36,910 nt of DNA from CAZCGA01 sp964498075 (GTDB lineage: Bacteria > Desulfobacterota > Binatia > HRBIN30). A program made the translations under genes and the position numbers. This document shows positions 7,466 to 16,458 of this stretch, in pieces; position 1 is the first letter of the stretch, and each line of letters opens with the position of its first letter. The notes below the pieces were generated by a model that did not search any database, was not told the origin of the DNA, and saw only the letters and a program-made list of their open reading frames with translations. The stretch is from positions 1 to 36,910 of the forward strand of contig CAZCGA010000056.1 of the NCBI GenBank assembly GCA_964498075.1, given 5' to 3'.

Positions 7466-7740
7466 AGGGCTTGGCCTCTTCTACGCTTCGGTGCGCGTCC
7501 GTCGAACACGCCGCCCGCGACACCCATCAGGGCCGCGAGCACCATTCCCACCACGAGCGATGTTCCGCTGATCCGGAAGGCGAACCCGATCTCGGCGAAG
7601 GTCGTGCCCATGGCCGCCGCGGTCATGCCGTCGGCCAGCAGGGCGAGCAGGCAACCCAGCGCGCCGCCGACGAGGGCCGGGCACGTCGATTCGACGACGA
7701 ACGCCGTCAGGATGCTGACCTTGGAGAATCCGAGCGCATG
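7466..7740 (-). pseudogene. MacB/FtsX-type permease fragment (copy 2)
   Basis: The minus-strand frame again encodes LGFSKVSILTAFVVES, GGALGCLLALLADGM and FRISGTSLVVGMV, the same stretch as copy 1. It is shorter at both ends: the C-terminal RAARMPITSALRDA part is replaced by unrelated codons before 7500, and homology stops at 7738. It has no start codon of its own in context. It is a second, more truncated duplicate rather than a gene. Confidence 0.75.
7505..7738. repeat. 234-bp direct repeat, copy 2
   Basis: Gap-free partner of 6502-6735. The two copies are 1,003 bp apart and enclose higBA completely, so recombination between them would delete the toxin-antitoxin pair. Confidence 0.9.
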
Positions 7741-7780
7741 TGTTGGCGGCCGGTGACTGCTGGCACGACAGCCCCGAGCG

Positions 7781-10700
7781 TCACACGAGTCGCGTCAGGG
7801 CCCAGACTCCGGCCGCGAGCAGTATCGCCGCACCGGTGTTCCGTCCACGCCGCCACAGGCCCCACAGGGCCACGCCGCTCAGCAGCGCCGCCAATCCGAT
7901 CATGCCCCACCGTGAGACCACCGGCGCTGCAGTCGGCGCAGCGACCACTGTGGCGGCTCCGGTCAGGACCGGATCGAAGCACCCGTCTGTGGCATAGATC
8001 ATCTGGCCCGCCTTCAGCGGGGGCGCGATCGCGATAACAAAGTTGCCCATCGCGTCCTTCGTGCCGATCGCCAGCAGCGGATCGTCCCCGTCGTGACAGA
8101 TCTGTGGCGCTTCGGGGCCGCACGAGAAGATGCTGATCGCATTGTTCGGCATCAGGGTCGGACACGCCGGATCGCTGCGCCCGCTGAGGGTCGTCGAGCC
8201 CGCCGCGGCGCCGCCGGTGAGCACGATGCCGCGAGGCGTTGCGGTTGAGGTCGGCGAATGTGTCGGGGTGACGGTCGGGGTCGCCGTGGGCGTGTGGGTC
8301 GGCGTGTGGGTCGGCGTCGGCGTGTTCGTCGGCGTGTTCGTCGGCGTCGTCGTGGGCGTATTGGTTGGCGTGTTCGTCGGCGTCGCGGTCGGCGTGTCCG
8401 TCGGTGTGTTCGTGGCTGTCGTGGTCGGCGTCTCCGTCGGCGTTTCGGTCGGCACATCGACCATCATGGCCGGTCCGCCGGGATCGCTGACGTTGCCGTT
8501 GGCGGTGAGGTCGGCGTCGCCCAGGCCGCCGTCGGTGATGCTGAAGGTGACAATGGTGCCGCCGCCGGACAGCGATATCGGGATGGTGTACCAGTGGTAG
8601 GTGAAGTTGTCGGGCGTCGGACCGTACTTCCAGTACTGCGCGCCGGGTGGCAGGGCGCTCGGGTAGGTGATGGTGAAGCTCAGGGTCGCTCCGGCGTCGC
8701 AGCCGCCGGTGATGAATTCGAACAGCCCGTGCGGGAAGTCGGCGCCCGCGGGCGGCGGCTCGCCAACAACGTTGACGCCCACGAGCTCGCTCTGGATGAA
8801 ACCGCAGCCGTCGCCGCCGCCGGTGAAGCTGACGTTGATGGTGCCGCTGCCGGTGGCGGAAGCGCCGGAGTAGGTCTTGGTGCCGTTGACCGCAAAGACA
8901 GCGGTGACGCTCTTGGCAGCGGTGACACCGTTCAGCACGCAGGTGGTGCCGCTGCAGTCGCCGCTCCAGTTGACGAAGTGGAAGCCCGCGTCCGGCGTGG
9001 CGCTGCAGGTGGTGTTGCCGCCGTAGGACACCGGGTTGGACGTGCAGCTCGCCGTGCCGCCGGTGCTGGCGTTGACCGTGATGGCGATGTCGGCCTGGAA
9101 GCTGGCCGTGACACTCTTGTTCGCCGTCACGTTGTTCAGCGCGCAGGTGGCGCCGGCGCAGTCGCCGCTCCAGCCGGTGAAGGTGTAGCCGCTGTCAGCG
9201 GTTGCCGTGCAGGTGACGTTGCCGCCGGGCGACACCGGGTTCGGCGTGCAGCTCGCCGTGCCGCCGGTGCCGGCGTTGACCGTGATGCTGTAGGCGGTGG
9301 CGGCGAAGCTGGCGCTGACGCTCTTGGGAGCGGTGACGTTGGTCAGCTCGCAGAGGGGGTCGGTGCCGCTGCAGTTACCGCCCCAGCCGGTGAAGCCAAA
9401 ATTGGCGTTCGCCGTCGCGGTGCAGTTGGCGCTGCCGCCGTCGGGCACCGGGTTGGGCACGCAGTACGCCGCGCCGCCGGCACCGGCGTTGATCGCGATG
9501 GCGTGCGTCGTCTCCACGGGAGCGCCGGAGAAGTGCGCGAGGACGCTCTTGGCGGCGGTGACGCTGGTCAGCGTGCAGGTGGCGTCGGTGCCGGAGCAGT
9601 CATCGCTCCAATGGTCGAAGACGTAGCCGACATTCGCGGCTGCGGTGCAGGTGCTGTTCTGGCCGTAGAGCACCGGGTTGGGCGTGCAGCTCGCCGTGCC
9701 GCCGGGGCTGGCGTTGACCGCGATGGGTTGGTTCGCTCCCGACACGGCCGAGAACCCGATGGTCAGGGTGCCGGGCACGGCGATGATGTCGTAGCCCTGC
9801 TGGGTGGAATACGGCCCCGGCACGATGCTGTAGGTGCCGATGGCCGTCGCGCCCTGCGAGGTGCCGCCGTAGCTCAGCGGCTCGAGGGTCATCGGATCCG
9901 TGCCGAGCAGCAGGTTCGGGTCGGGCGAGCCCGACCAGGCGACCCCGTTGCCGCCGCTGTAGGGAACGCCGTTGACGTTCTTGGCGTCGTTGTAAGCGGT
10001 AACGGTGATCGGCGACAAGAGGTTGCGCAACAGCGGCGTGGTCTGGTCCTCGTAGATGCGCCAGCGGGGAACTTCCCCGCCGTTGGCGGTGATGCGGGTG
10101 CTGAGCCACGCCGGGGTGAAGGTGGCCAGCTTCTTCAGATCGGCGAGCGTCCTGCCGGCGGCGGCGACGCTGTCGACGGTGCCGGTGGAATCGACGGCCA
10201 CGCCGCTGGCGACGCCGGTGTCGGTGTTCCAGAAGTTGGCGAGCAGCGCGCCCGTGATCAGATGGCCCACCAGGCCTGCGGCAACATTCGGGGTCGATGC
10301 GCTGGCTGTGCCGGTGGCGTAGGAGTATCCGATGAGGCTGTTGGTGACCTCGCCGATCAGACCGCCGGCGCCTCTTCCTGGGGCGCCGGCAGCAGACGAC
10401 AACAACACGTTGCCGGTGGCGTAACTGTAGGAGAGGGTGCCGCTGTACAACTCTCCGATCAGGCCGCCGGCAGCTGGATAGAAGCCCATGCCGGCCACGT
10501 TGCCGGTGGCGTAACTCTGGGTGGCGAAGTTACTGAGTGAGGTGCCGCTGCTGTGCCCAATCAGGCCGCCGGCGGCCGGGGAGTTGTCGACGGCGCCTCC
10601 TGGACCTGGATTTCCGGCCGCGACATCTCCGAGGGCGTAGCTGAAGGAGATGCCGGCGCTGTTCGATCCGATCAGGCCGCCGGCGTAGGATTGATCGCCC

Positions 10701-13700
10701 GAGGTCGTCGCGGCGCCCGTCGCGTGGCTGTAAACGATGCCACCGCCGTTGACGCCGACCAGTCCGCCGGCGCGGGATTGACCGCCCGAGGTCGTCGCGG
10801 CGCCGGTCGCGTAGCTCTGCGCGATGCTGCCGCCATTCGTGCCGACCAGTCCGCCGGCGCGGGATTGACCGCCCGAGGACGTCGCGGCGCCGGTCGCGTA
10901 GCTCTGGGCGATGCTGCCGCCATTGACGCCGATCAGACCGCCGACGCTACCCTTACCGGTCACGTCGCCGCTGGCATAGCTGCTGATCACGCCGCTGTTG
11001 CCGTAGGCCCAGCCGATGAGGCCGCCTCCGGTGTCGATCTGGTTGGTGACGTCACCCTCGGCGTAGGCGTTGATCAGCGAGCCGGTGTTCTCTCCCACCA
11101 GGCCGCCGATGTTGCTGCGGCCGGACACGCTGCCCGTGGCATGGCTGTCGGAGATGGGGCCGCGATTGACGCCGATCAGGCCGCCGGCGCCGCTGGCCTC
11201 GTAATAAACGCTGGTCACATTGCCGCTGGCGTAGCTGCCGCTGACCGAGCCGGTGCTGTCGCCCACCAGGCCGCCGACGAAGGAGGCGCCGATCACCGAA
11301 GCCGAGGAGCTGCTGTTCGTAATGCTGCCGGAGATGGAACCGACCAGGCCGCCCACTGAATAGGTACCGCCGACAGCGCCAGACGACTGGGCGTCGACGA
11401 CCGTCGTGCCACCGTCCGCGAGGCCGACCAGGGCAGCCGTCCACTGCGTGCCGCCGATGTCGGCATTGCTCAACGTGATGTGGCTTAGAGCGGCGCCCGT
11501 GGAGTGGCCGAAGAGGCCCTGGTAGTTGGACGGAGCGTGGGTGTACAGGCCGTCGATGGCATGGCTCTGGCCATCGAGGCTGCCGGTGAACGGGCTGCCG
11601 CCGGAACCCAGCGGGCTGAAGCCATGGCCCGCGTTCCAGTTCGCCGTGCCGCTGGCGTCGATGTCGTTCGTCAGGACAAGGTGCTTGTCGAGAGACGTGC
11701 CCATGCCTTGCAGGCCGTAGATGTCGGCGACCTGCCAGGGATCGCCCACCGAACCTACGCCGCCGAGAACGCGCAGGAACCGGCTATTCGTGAGCGAGAA
11801 GTCGTTGACGCCGAATGCCGGCAGCACGGCTGTGTTCTGCGTCCAGGTGCCGTCGTACAGGATGAAGACGCTGCCCGCGCCGCCGACGATCGGGCCGGGA
11901 ACCACCATGCCGGGGGTGCGGATGGACAGCTTGCCGTTGGTCCAAGTCGTGCCGGTGCTGGGTAGCCGCACTTCGCCGGCGACGTCGATGATCAGGTTGC
12001 CGTCTGTCCAGCTCTGGCTGTTGGGCATCCACACATCGCCGGCCGCGCTGCCGGGCGTAGCGATGATGCGGCTGCCGACCGTGCCGCTGAGGTCGTAGCC
12101 CTGCTGGTCGGAATAGATGCCGCCGAAGGACAGCTTGGCGTCGCTGCTGGCGACATAGCTGCCCGCCTGCGTGCTGGTGAGCGTCAGCGTCTCGCCTTGG
12201 CCCGTGGCCGTGGGAGGGCCGGCGTAGAACACGTGGGCGGGGTCGGCGGACGCGGGCACGTTGACGCTGCCAGCGCTGATGCTGGCGATGTTGGCCAGCG
12301 CCGCGCCGCTGCCGTCGTAGTCCGGCAAGGCGTCGGCCACGCTCAGCGGCGTCAGGAAGTCGCGCAGCAGCGGATAGGTCAGGCCTTCGTAGATGCGCCA
12401 CGGACGGACGTCGCCGCCGCTATCGGAGATGCCGCGGACACCGAAAACGTCATCATTCCAGCCAGCGCTGATGTAGGTGCTGAGACTCTTCATCGCGGCG
12501 GTGGTGGCGCCGTATCCGGTATCGGGCTGCCCGAAGCCGTCAGCTTGCGTCTGCCCGCTGGTCTCGACGTTCCAGAGAAGTCCCGCGGAAAGGCCAATAG
12601 AGGGGGGCGCTCCGAACAGCCCGCCGAACCAGGTGTCGCCGCTCACGTGTCCGATCGACCAAGACGTCGAGACCCCGCCATAGCCCCCCACCAACCCCAC
12701 CAATCCGCCGACCAAAGAACCGCCGCTCACGTCGCCCGTGGCGTAGGAATTATCGACTGAGCCGGCGTCGAAGTTCCCGCCATTGTACATCGACCCCACC
12801 AGCCCGCCGACATTCTCGCTGGCGGCGTGCGGTGCGCCGGTCACGTTGCCCGTGGCGTAACCGCGGTCGAGCAAGGTTAGTCCAAGTTCTCCCACCAGTC
12901 CCCCGACTGAAATATGGCCGATGACGTTGCCGGTCGCGTAAACCGTCGTCAGGTCGCAATAGCGGTAGGCAAAACCAACCAGCCCGCCAACCATGTTCGC
13001 TGCGGTTACGTTGCCGGTAGCGTAGGAACGGGTGATGGTCGTAAAGCTCGCCGCGCCAACCAGTCCGCCCACCTGTGAATAGATGGCCAACACCTCGGGG
13101 CCGTGCACCTCCACCGCGGCGTGAACCTTGACCAGCCTGCTCAGTCGATAGTTCTTGGGATTGGAATCGCCCGGGGCCGGGGTGGGCTCCGCCCCGGAGC
13201 CGCCCACCAGCCCGCCGACGCCGAGGACATTGCCGCTGTAACGCACGCTGCCCTGGGCGTAGGCGTTGACGATGGTGCCCCGATTGTTATTGCCCGAGAG
13301 CGAGCCCAAACCCGATCTCCCCGCGATATCGACATCGGTCAGCCCGAGGTTGGCAATGGTGTCGCCGCGATTGTTGCTGAACAAGCCAACGAAAACCGTG
13401 TTGCGCTTGATGGTGAGGCCGTCGATCACGTGGCCGAGGCCGTCGAAGTTGCCGGTGAACGGGGTGCCCCCCGTGCCTACGGGCGCAAAGCCGTTGTAGC
13501 CGCCGCTGCCGTCGGGGTTCCAGGTGGCGGTGGGGTTGGCGTTGATATCGACGCCCAGGGCGTAGTTGCCGGCCAGGTTGCCGGCCATTCCCTGCAAGTC
13601 GGTGCCGGTGGTGCTGCCCGGGGCGCCCAGGCTGGTGATGATGATGTAGCTCTTCACCACGCCGTCGCTGCCGAGCTTGGCGCTGAAGCTGGCGGTCAAG

Positions 13701-14128
13701 GCCATGTTCACCGGCGCGTTGGCCATGAAGGTGGCGAGGTTATCGTCGGCGACCGCCCCCTGGCCGTACTCCAGCGCCAGGCCCGCCGTGCCGCTGCCGT
13801 TCAGGGTGGCGTCGATGACGATGTCGCCGCCGGCCACGAGCGTCAGCGTGTTTGCGCTCCAGGCGAAGCTGGCGGCCACTGTGAGCTTGTCGCTGCCGGT
13901 GGCGGTGATCGTCACCGGTCCGCCGGCGAGCCGGGCGCCGATTTCGCTCGCCGCGACCATCGAGCCGGCCGCACTGGGAGTCCAGATGTCACCGCTCCAG
14001 CTGCCGTTGCTACTGGCGCCGTCAACCACGGTGACGTCGTGGGCGCGGGCGCTGGTCCCGATCAGCAGCAGGGCGACGGCGAGATACCGCGCGAAGCGAG
14101 ACACCTGGAGACTCATCGATTCTTTCAT
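7781..14128 (-). CDS. Very large secreted/surface protein: GLUG repeats, InlB-like repeats, choice-of-anchor U-like domain, Thr-Pro tract, C-terminal anchor
   Basis: The product has 2,115 residues from the ATG at 14126-14128, which has AAGGAT upstream and leads into a signal peptide (ARYLAVALLLIGTSARA); the frame stays open for 216 more codons upstream, but those look non-coding. Two blocks of GLUG-type repeats (GGLVG followed by a SYATGxV-like segment), at about residues 240-490 and 860-1300, form the bulk. Each follows a segment with FTGNFDGLGHVIDGLT or FTGSLDGQSHAIDGLY and precedes a WRIYE...PLLR plus MBG-like segment, pointing to a large internal duplication. Four Cys-containing InlB B-like repeats (ITVNAGTGGTASCTPNPV type) follow at about 1465-1750, then a choice-of-anchor U-like domain (YWKYGPTPDN, TITDGGLGD-like). 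A Thr-Pro tract spans about 1890-1960, and there is a final membrane helix near RWGMIGLAALLSGVALW with an Arg-rich end, resembling exosortase/IPTL-type sorting tails. An adhesin or matrix role is inferred. Confidence 0.85.
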   Translation of the reverse strand: MKESMSLQVSRFARYLAVALLLIGTSARAHDVTVVDGASSNGSWSGDIWTPSAAGSMVAASEIGARLAGGPVTITATGSDKLTVAASFAWSANTLTLVAGGDIVIDATLNGSGTAGLALEYGQGAVADDNLATFMANAPVNMALTASFSAKLGSDGVVKSYIIITSLGAPGSTTGTDLQGMAGNLAGNYALGVDINANPTATWNPDGSGGYNGFAPVGTGGTPFTGNFDGLGHVIDGLTIKRNTVFVGLFSNNRGDTIANLGLTDVDIAGRSGLGSLSGNNNRGTIVNAYAQGSVRYSGNVLGVGGLVGGSGAEPTPAPGDSNPKNYRLSRLVKVHAAVEVHGPEVLAIYSQVGGLVGAASFTTITRSYATGNVTAANMVGGLVGFAYRYCDLTTVYATGNVIGHISVGGLVGELGLTLLDRGYATGNVTGAPHAASENVGGLVGSMYNGGNFDAGSVDNSYATGDVSGGSLVGGLVGLVGGYGGVSTSWSIGHVSGDTWFGGLFGAPPSIGLSAGLLWNVETSGQTQADGFGQPDTGYGATTAAMKSLSTYISAGWNDDVFGVRGISDSGGDVRPWRIYEGLTYPLLRDFLTPLSVADALPDYDGSGAALANIASISAGSVNVPASADPAHVFYAGPPTATGQGETLTLTSTQAGSYVASSDAKLSFGGIYSDQQGYDLSGTVGSRIIATPGSAAGDVWMPNSQSWTDGNLIIDVAGEVRLPSTGTTWTNGKLSIRTPGMVVPGPIVGGAGSVFILYDGTWTQNTAVLPAFGVNDFSLTNSRFLRVLGGVGSVGDPWQVADIYGLQGMGTSLDKHLVLTNDIDASGTANWNAGHGFSPLGSGGSPFTGSLDGQSHAIDGLYTHAPSNYQGLFGHSTGAALSHITLSNADIGGTQWTAALVGLADGGTTVVDAQSSGAVGGTYSVGGLVGSISGSITNSSSSASVIGASFVGGLVGDSTGSVSGSYASGNVTSVYYEASGAGGLIGVNRGPISDSHATGSVSGRSNIGGLVGENTGSLINAYAEGDVTNQIDTGGGLIGWAYGNSGVISSYASGDVTGKGSVGGLIGVNGGSIAQSYATGAATSSGGQSRAGGLVGTNGGSIAQSYATGAATTSGGQSRAGGLVGVNGGGIVYSHATGAATTSGDQSYAGGLIGSNSAGISFSYALGDVAAGNPGPGGAVDNSPAAGGLIGHSSGTSLSNFATQSYATGNVAGMGFYPAAGGLIGELYSGTLSYSYATGNVLLSSAAGAPGRGAGGLIGEVTNSLIGYSYATGTASASTPNVAAGLVGHLITGALLANFWNTDTGVASGVAVDSTGTVDSVAAAGRTLADLKKLATFTPAWLSTRITANGGEVPRWRIYEDQTTPLLRNLLSPITVTAYNDAKNVNGVPYSGGNGVAWSGSPDPNLLLGTDPMTLEPLSYGGTSQGATAIGTYSIVPGPYSTQQGYDIIAVPGTLTIGFSAVSGANQPIAVNASPGGTASCTPNPVLYGQNSTCTAAANVGYVFDHWSDDCSGTDATCTLTSVTAAKSVLAHFSGAPVETTHAIAINAGAGGAAYCVPNPVPDGGSANCTATANANFGFTGWGGNCSGTDPLCELTNVTAPKSVSASFAATAYSITVNAGTGGTASCTPNPVSPGGNVTCTATADSGYTFTGWSGDCAGATCALNNVTANKSVTASFQADIAITVNASTGGTASCTSNPVSYGGNTTCSATPDAGFHFVNWSGDCSGTTCVLNGVTAAKSVTAVFAVNGTKTYSGASATGSGTINVSFTGGGDGCGFIQSELVGVNVVGEPPPAGADFPHGLFEFITGGCDAGATLSFTITYPSALPPGAQYWKYGPTPDNFTYHWYTIPISLSGGGTIVTFSITDGGLGDADLTANGNVSDPGGPAMMVDVPTETPTETPTTTATNTPTDTPTATPTNTPTNTPTTTPTNTPTNTPTPTHTPTHTPTATPTVTPTHSPTSTATPRGIVLTGGAAAGSTTLSGRSDPACPTLMPNNAISIFSCGPEAPQICHDGDDPLLAIGTKDAMGNFVIAIAPPLKAGQMIYATDGCFDPVLTGAATVVAAPTAAPVVSRWGMIGLAALLSGVALWGLWRRGRNTGAAILLAAGVWALTRLV
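8245..8458. repeat. Low-complexity tandem repeat encoding the Thr-Pro tract
   Basis: Degenerate 6- to 12-bp units (ggcgtgttcgtc-like on the plus strand) encode TPTNTPTDTPTATP-type sequence in the surface protein. Such tracts are prone to slippage and may vary between strains. They also keep all frames open here, which creates long false antisense frames. Confidence 0.9.
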
Positions 14129-14177
14129 GCGGTATCCTTGCATCTCATGCGATATCCTTGCAAACGATGCGGTATCG
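14126..14177. repeat. Three short direct repeats at the start of the surface-protein gene
   Basis: CATGCGGTATCCTTGCATCT, CATGCGATATCCTTGCAAAC and a partial GATGCGGTATCGG follow each other with a period of about 20-21 bp. The first copy overlaps the start codon and contains the Shine-Dalgarno sequence of the large gene when read on the minus strand. Two full turns of the helix between copies would suit tandem regulator binding, or each copy could present an alternative ATG with its own ribosome-binding site. The LuxR-type gene immediately upstream is a candidate regulator. Confidence 0.55.
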
Positions 14178-14385
14178 GAAGCGGACGCAGATTTCAAACG
14201 TTGGTGCCGGCGGGACGGCGCGGTCGCAGTGGGTAGCCTGCAAAACCCCGAGTTGACGGAAGTTTCAATCATCACCGCCCTCCCCAGAAACCGGATGCTG
14301 GACCTTATGCGCGGGACGGGGGATGAATAGATGCTGGGGCCGGGCTTGAAAATCCCCTCAAATGCGGGGGTACCGTCTGGCGCGT

Positions 14386-15204
14386 TCATTCCGGCCTGCC
14401 CAGCCAAAGAGCGGCCAACCCCATGCGCCCGCGCACGCCGAACTTCCGGTAAAGGTTCTTGATGTAGTCGCGGGTGGTGGACTCCGCCAAGCCGAGGTCG
14501 GCGGCAATTTCCTTCTCCGTGCTGTCGCTCAACAGCCGAGCCAGCAGGCTGCGCTCGCGGGGCGTCAGCCGCCCGTCGCCGAGCATCACGCCATGGAAGA
14601 GCATCGTCCGCCGATGGAACCACTTGAGCCCGCGCAGCGCTGCGGAGACGGTCTGCTTGTCCCGTTCGCTGAACCACGGACCGCCGAAGCGGTCGAGGAT
14701 GTAAACGGCCTCGCAGTCCGCGTTCACCGGGAAGATGCACCACATGCGGTCGGTGATGCCGAACGGCGCGAAGCACGCCCGGTAATGCTCCGTCCGCGTG
14801 AACGACTCCATGTCATGCACCTCGCGCAGCGTGAGCGTGCGGAAGCTGCCCGCCCGCCGCAGCAGCTCGGTGGCGCTAGGCACGCCGCCATCGACCTCCT
14901 GCGCCTTTATCGCATCGGCGACAACCCGCCGCTTGAGATCCGTCCACTCCAGATGAACGATCGCCCTCCCTCGCCAGCCGAACTGGTGATCCCCGCCGGC
15001 CGTCTCGCCGTGCGCCATGCGCACGAACCCGATCCACACCGCGTCGTCCGCGCCGGCGAGCCGCTTCAACTCCCGCATGAGGAAGAACAGGGCCTCCTCC
15101 CCGCGAGTGGCGTCGAAGTCAGCCAGCCGGTCCCAGAGGTCGTGAATGTGAGCGGTTACCGTCGCGTCAAGGGTTGTGGAAATCGCTCCAAGCGGCTTGG
15201 CCAT
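14386..15204 (-). CDS. LuxR-family transcriptional regulator
   Basis: The 272-residue regulator (from the ATG at 15202-15204) has a C-terminal LuxR/GerE helix-turn-helix at about residues 212-267: LTPRERSLLARLLSDST, EKEIAADLGLAESTTRDYIK and NLYRKFGVRGRMGLAALWL. About 200 residues of N-terminal sensor region show no phosphoacceptor receiver signature, and I do not recognise the classical autoinducer-binding motif; FPVNADCEAVYILDRFGG and FSERDKQTVSAAL resemble a GAF/autoinducer-like fold. A TTG start 13 codons upstream is possible, and neither start has a strong Shine-Dalgarno site. It lies 257 bp upstream of, and on the same strand as, the giant surface protein gene, so regulation of that gene is a reasonable inference. 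Confidence 0.85.
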   Translation of the reverse strand: MAKPLGAISTTLDATVTAHIHDLWDRLADFDATRGEEALFFLMRELKRLAGADDAVWIGFVRMAHGETAGGDHQFGWRGRAIVHLEWTDLKRRVVADAIKAQEVDGGVPSATELLRRAGSFRTLTLREVHDMESFTRTEHYRACFAPFGITDRMWCIFPVNADCEAVYILDRFGGPWFSERDKQTVSAALRGLKWFHRRTMLFHGVMLGDGRLTPRERSLLARLLSDSTEKEIAADLGLAESTTRDYIKNLYRKFGVRGRMGLAALWLGRPE

Positions 15205-15479
15205 GATTTTTACCGCGAGTAAGCAGTCGCCGCCTCGGGCCAACCTAAATGTCGCGCGTCACGCACGCGACGAAGTTGCCGGGAGCGCAGCACCACCCCT
15301 CAGGACTCCAAGATGGCTTTGATCGATTTTTCGATGCGGACCCCCCAAGTGGAACAGAGCGGTTTCGACGCAGAAGAAGGTTTCAAGAGTGGCGTCGGTG
15401 AAATGCGCGGCCTCATGACTTGGCGGGGCGAACGCCATCGCTTTCGGGAAACGCAGGTACCAGCGGAGATCAACCATAA
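15205..15479. other. Region without a recognisable gene
   Basis: This holds the upstream flank of the LuxR-type gene and about 200 bp of sequence with short open frames on both strands. None shows a motif I recognise. It directly precedes the decayed recombinase and may be part of the same mobile remnant. Confidence 0.4.
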
Positions 15480-16067
15480 ACCGGTACCATTCGTCAAGCC
15501 AAGGCGGCGGGCGTCGAGGTCGTCGAGGAGTTCCGGGACGAAGGCGTGTCTAGGACCAAGGACCTCGACGGGCGCGAGGGGGCTCGGCGACGTCATGGGC
15601 GTATCCGCTCGAACGGCATCCGGCTCGTGCACGTCGCGCGCGGACCGGCTCGCGCGCGACTTGATGGTGGGCGAGGTCATCTTGGGTGAGTTCCACGCGC
15701 TCGGCGTCTCGGTTGTCGCCGCGGAGTCCGGGACCGATTTGACAGTCGGAGACGACGACCCGACGCGTGTGTTGATCCGGCAAGTGCTCGGGGCGGTCTC
15801 GCAGTTCGAGAAAGCGTGATCGTCGCGAAGCTCCGCGCCGCCCGGTTGAGGAAGCGGCGGGTGACTAGGCGGTGCGAGGCTCGGGACGAGACCGGGAGAG
15901 GCGGACGCGATCGCACTGATGCGTCGGGCGGCGCAAGCCTCGCGGTGGAGAGCGGCTGTCGTTCGATGCGATTGCGGCGCGGCTCAATGCGGAGGGGGGT
16001 GCCGACAAGAACGGGAAAGTGGTGGGCTGGGGCGACGGTGCGTGAGATACTACTGCATCGGGCCTAA
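15480..16067 (+). pseudogene. Decayed serine recombinase (resolvase/invertase family)
   Basis: Pieces of a large serine recombinase can be read in order but in changing frames. They are VEVVEEFRDEGVS followed by TKDLDGREG (frame one), then from about 15640 ADRLARDLMVGEVILGEF, VSVVAAESGTDLT and PTRVLIRQVLGAVSQFEK. After another shift come VAKLRAAR and, near 16010, GVPTRTGK and WAGATVREIL, the typical tail of the recombinase domain. The N-terminal catalytic-serine segment (YxRVS) is not visible. At least two frameshifts, and a missing start, make it non-functional. It marks past site-specific recombination or a lost integrative element at this edge of the mosaic region. Confidence 0.7.
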
Positions 16068-16105
16068 CGTCCAACGCGGCACTTTGTGCCTCCATCGCGG
16101 TTCGC

Positions 16106-16364
16106 TCAGGACGGGTCCGCCTCCAGCTCCGCCAGCAGCGCCTCTGCGTCCTGCAGGTCGCGTGTCTCGAAAGCCTTGGGTGAACCAGGCGAAGATGGCG
16201 GCACCATCTGACGTGCTGCGGCGCACTTCCCATGCCGCCTGCATCGCGACCGCAATCGGGTGCCATACCTTCCGGGCGACGTGCACAAACCTCTGCTCAA
16301 GCGGTCGCTCGACGGTGGCGTTTAGCAGCGCGAAGGTCCGTCGACGCCGCACCGGCGTACGCAT
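16106..16364 (-). pseudogene. C-terminal remnant of a cyclase/ATPase (TPR-tailed) regulatory protein
   Basis: The minus strand encodes ALLNATVERPLEQRFVHVAR and later AAIFAWFTQGF in one frame, then ETRDLQDAEALLAELE and a stop in another frame. The joined ending (IFAWFTQGFETRDLQDAEALLAEL) resembles the C-terminus of large adenylate-cyclase-domain/AAA-ATPase proteins with TPR tails, whose last residues typically read like IYGWFTEGFDTxDLQ. Only the end is left, with a frameshift near 16190. Assignment rests on memory of this family ending and is moderate. Confidence 0.45.
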
Positions 16365-16444
16365 CAGTCACGTTTCATTCTACGCGAACGCAGTGGTTCG
16401 TCATCGAGCCGGAGAGAGGCGAGTTCCTTCTTGAGAGCGTCCAT
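16364..16444 (-). pseudogene. N-terminal stub of a MacA/HlyD-type adaptor (copy 1)
   Basis: A 26-codon frame begins MDALKKELASLRLDDEP and stops soon after. This resembles the cytoplasmic start of periplasmic adaptor subunits paired with MacB-type ABC transporters (M-x-DLKKEL-x-SLRIDR-like). A near-identical stub lies at 18410-18468. Both lack the membrane helix and everything after, so they are broken gene starts. Confidence 0.45.
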
Positions 16445-16458
16445 GTTGTTCCGCGTCG

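Noticed and set aside
8245..8458. Short tandem repeats that could suggest a CRISPR array
   Set aside because: Units are degenerate, without unique spacers, and encode a Thr-Pro tract in frame.
8258..10540. A 760-codon open frame on the plus strand, opposite the surface-protein gene
   Set aside because: It is antisense to repetitive, GC-rich coding DNA; its product is Arg/Gly/Val-rich without domains. The minus-strand protein has a signal peptide, repeats and an anchor.
14129..14776. Upstream extension of the surface-protein frame (216 codons)
   Set aside because: It precedes a clear signal peptide and Shine-Dalgarno site and overlaps the antisense of the LuxR-type gene, so it is not coding.
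16061..16078. GCCTAAC and GTCCAAC boxes, possible attC ends
   Set aside because: Both boxes match the consensus, but the flanking palindrome is only a small GGCAC/GTGCC hairpin, too short for an attC site.
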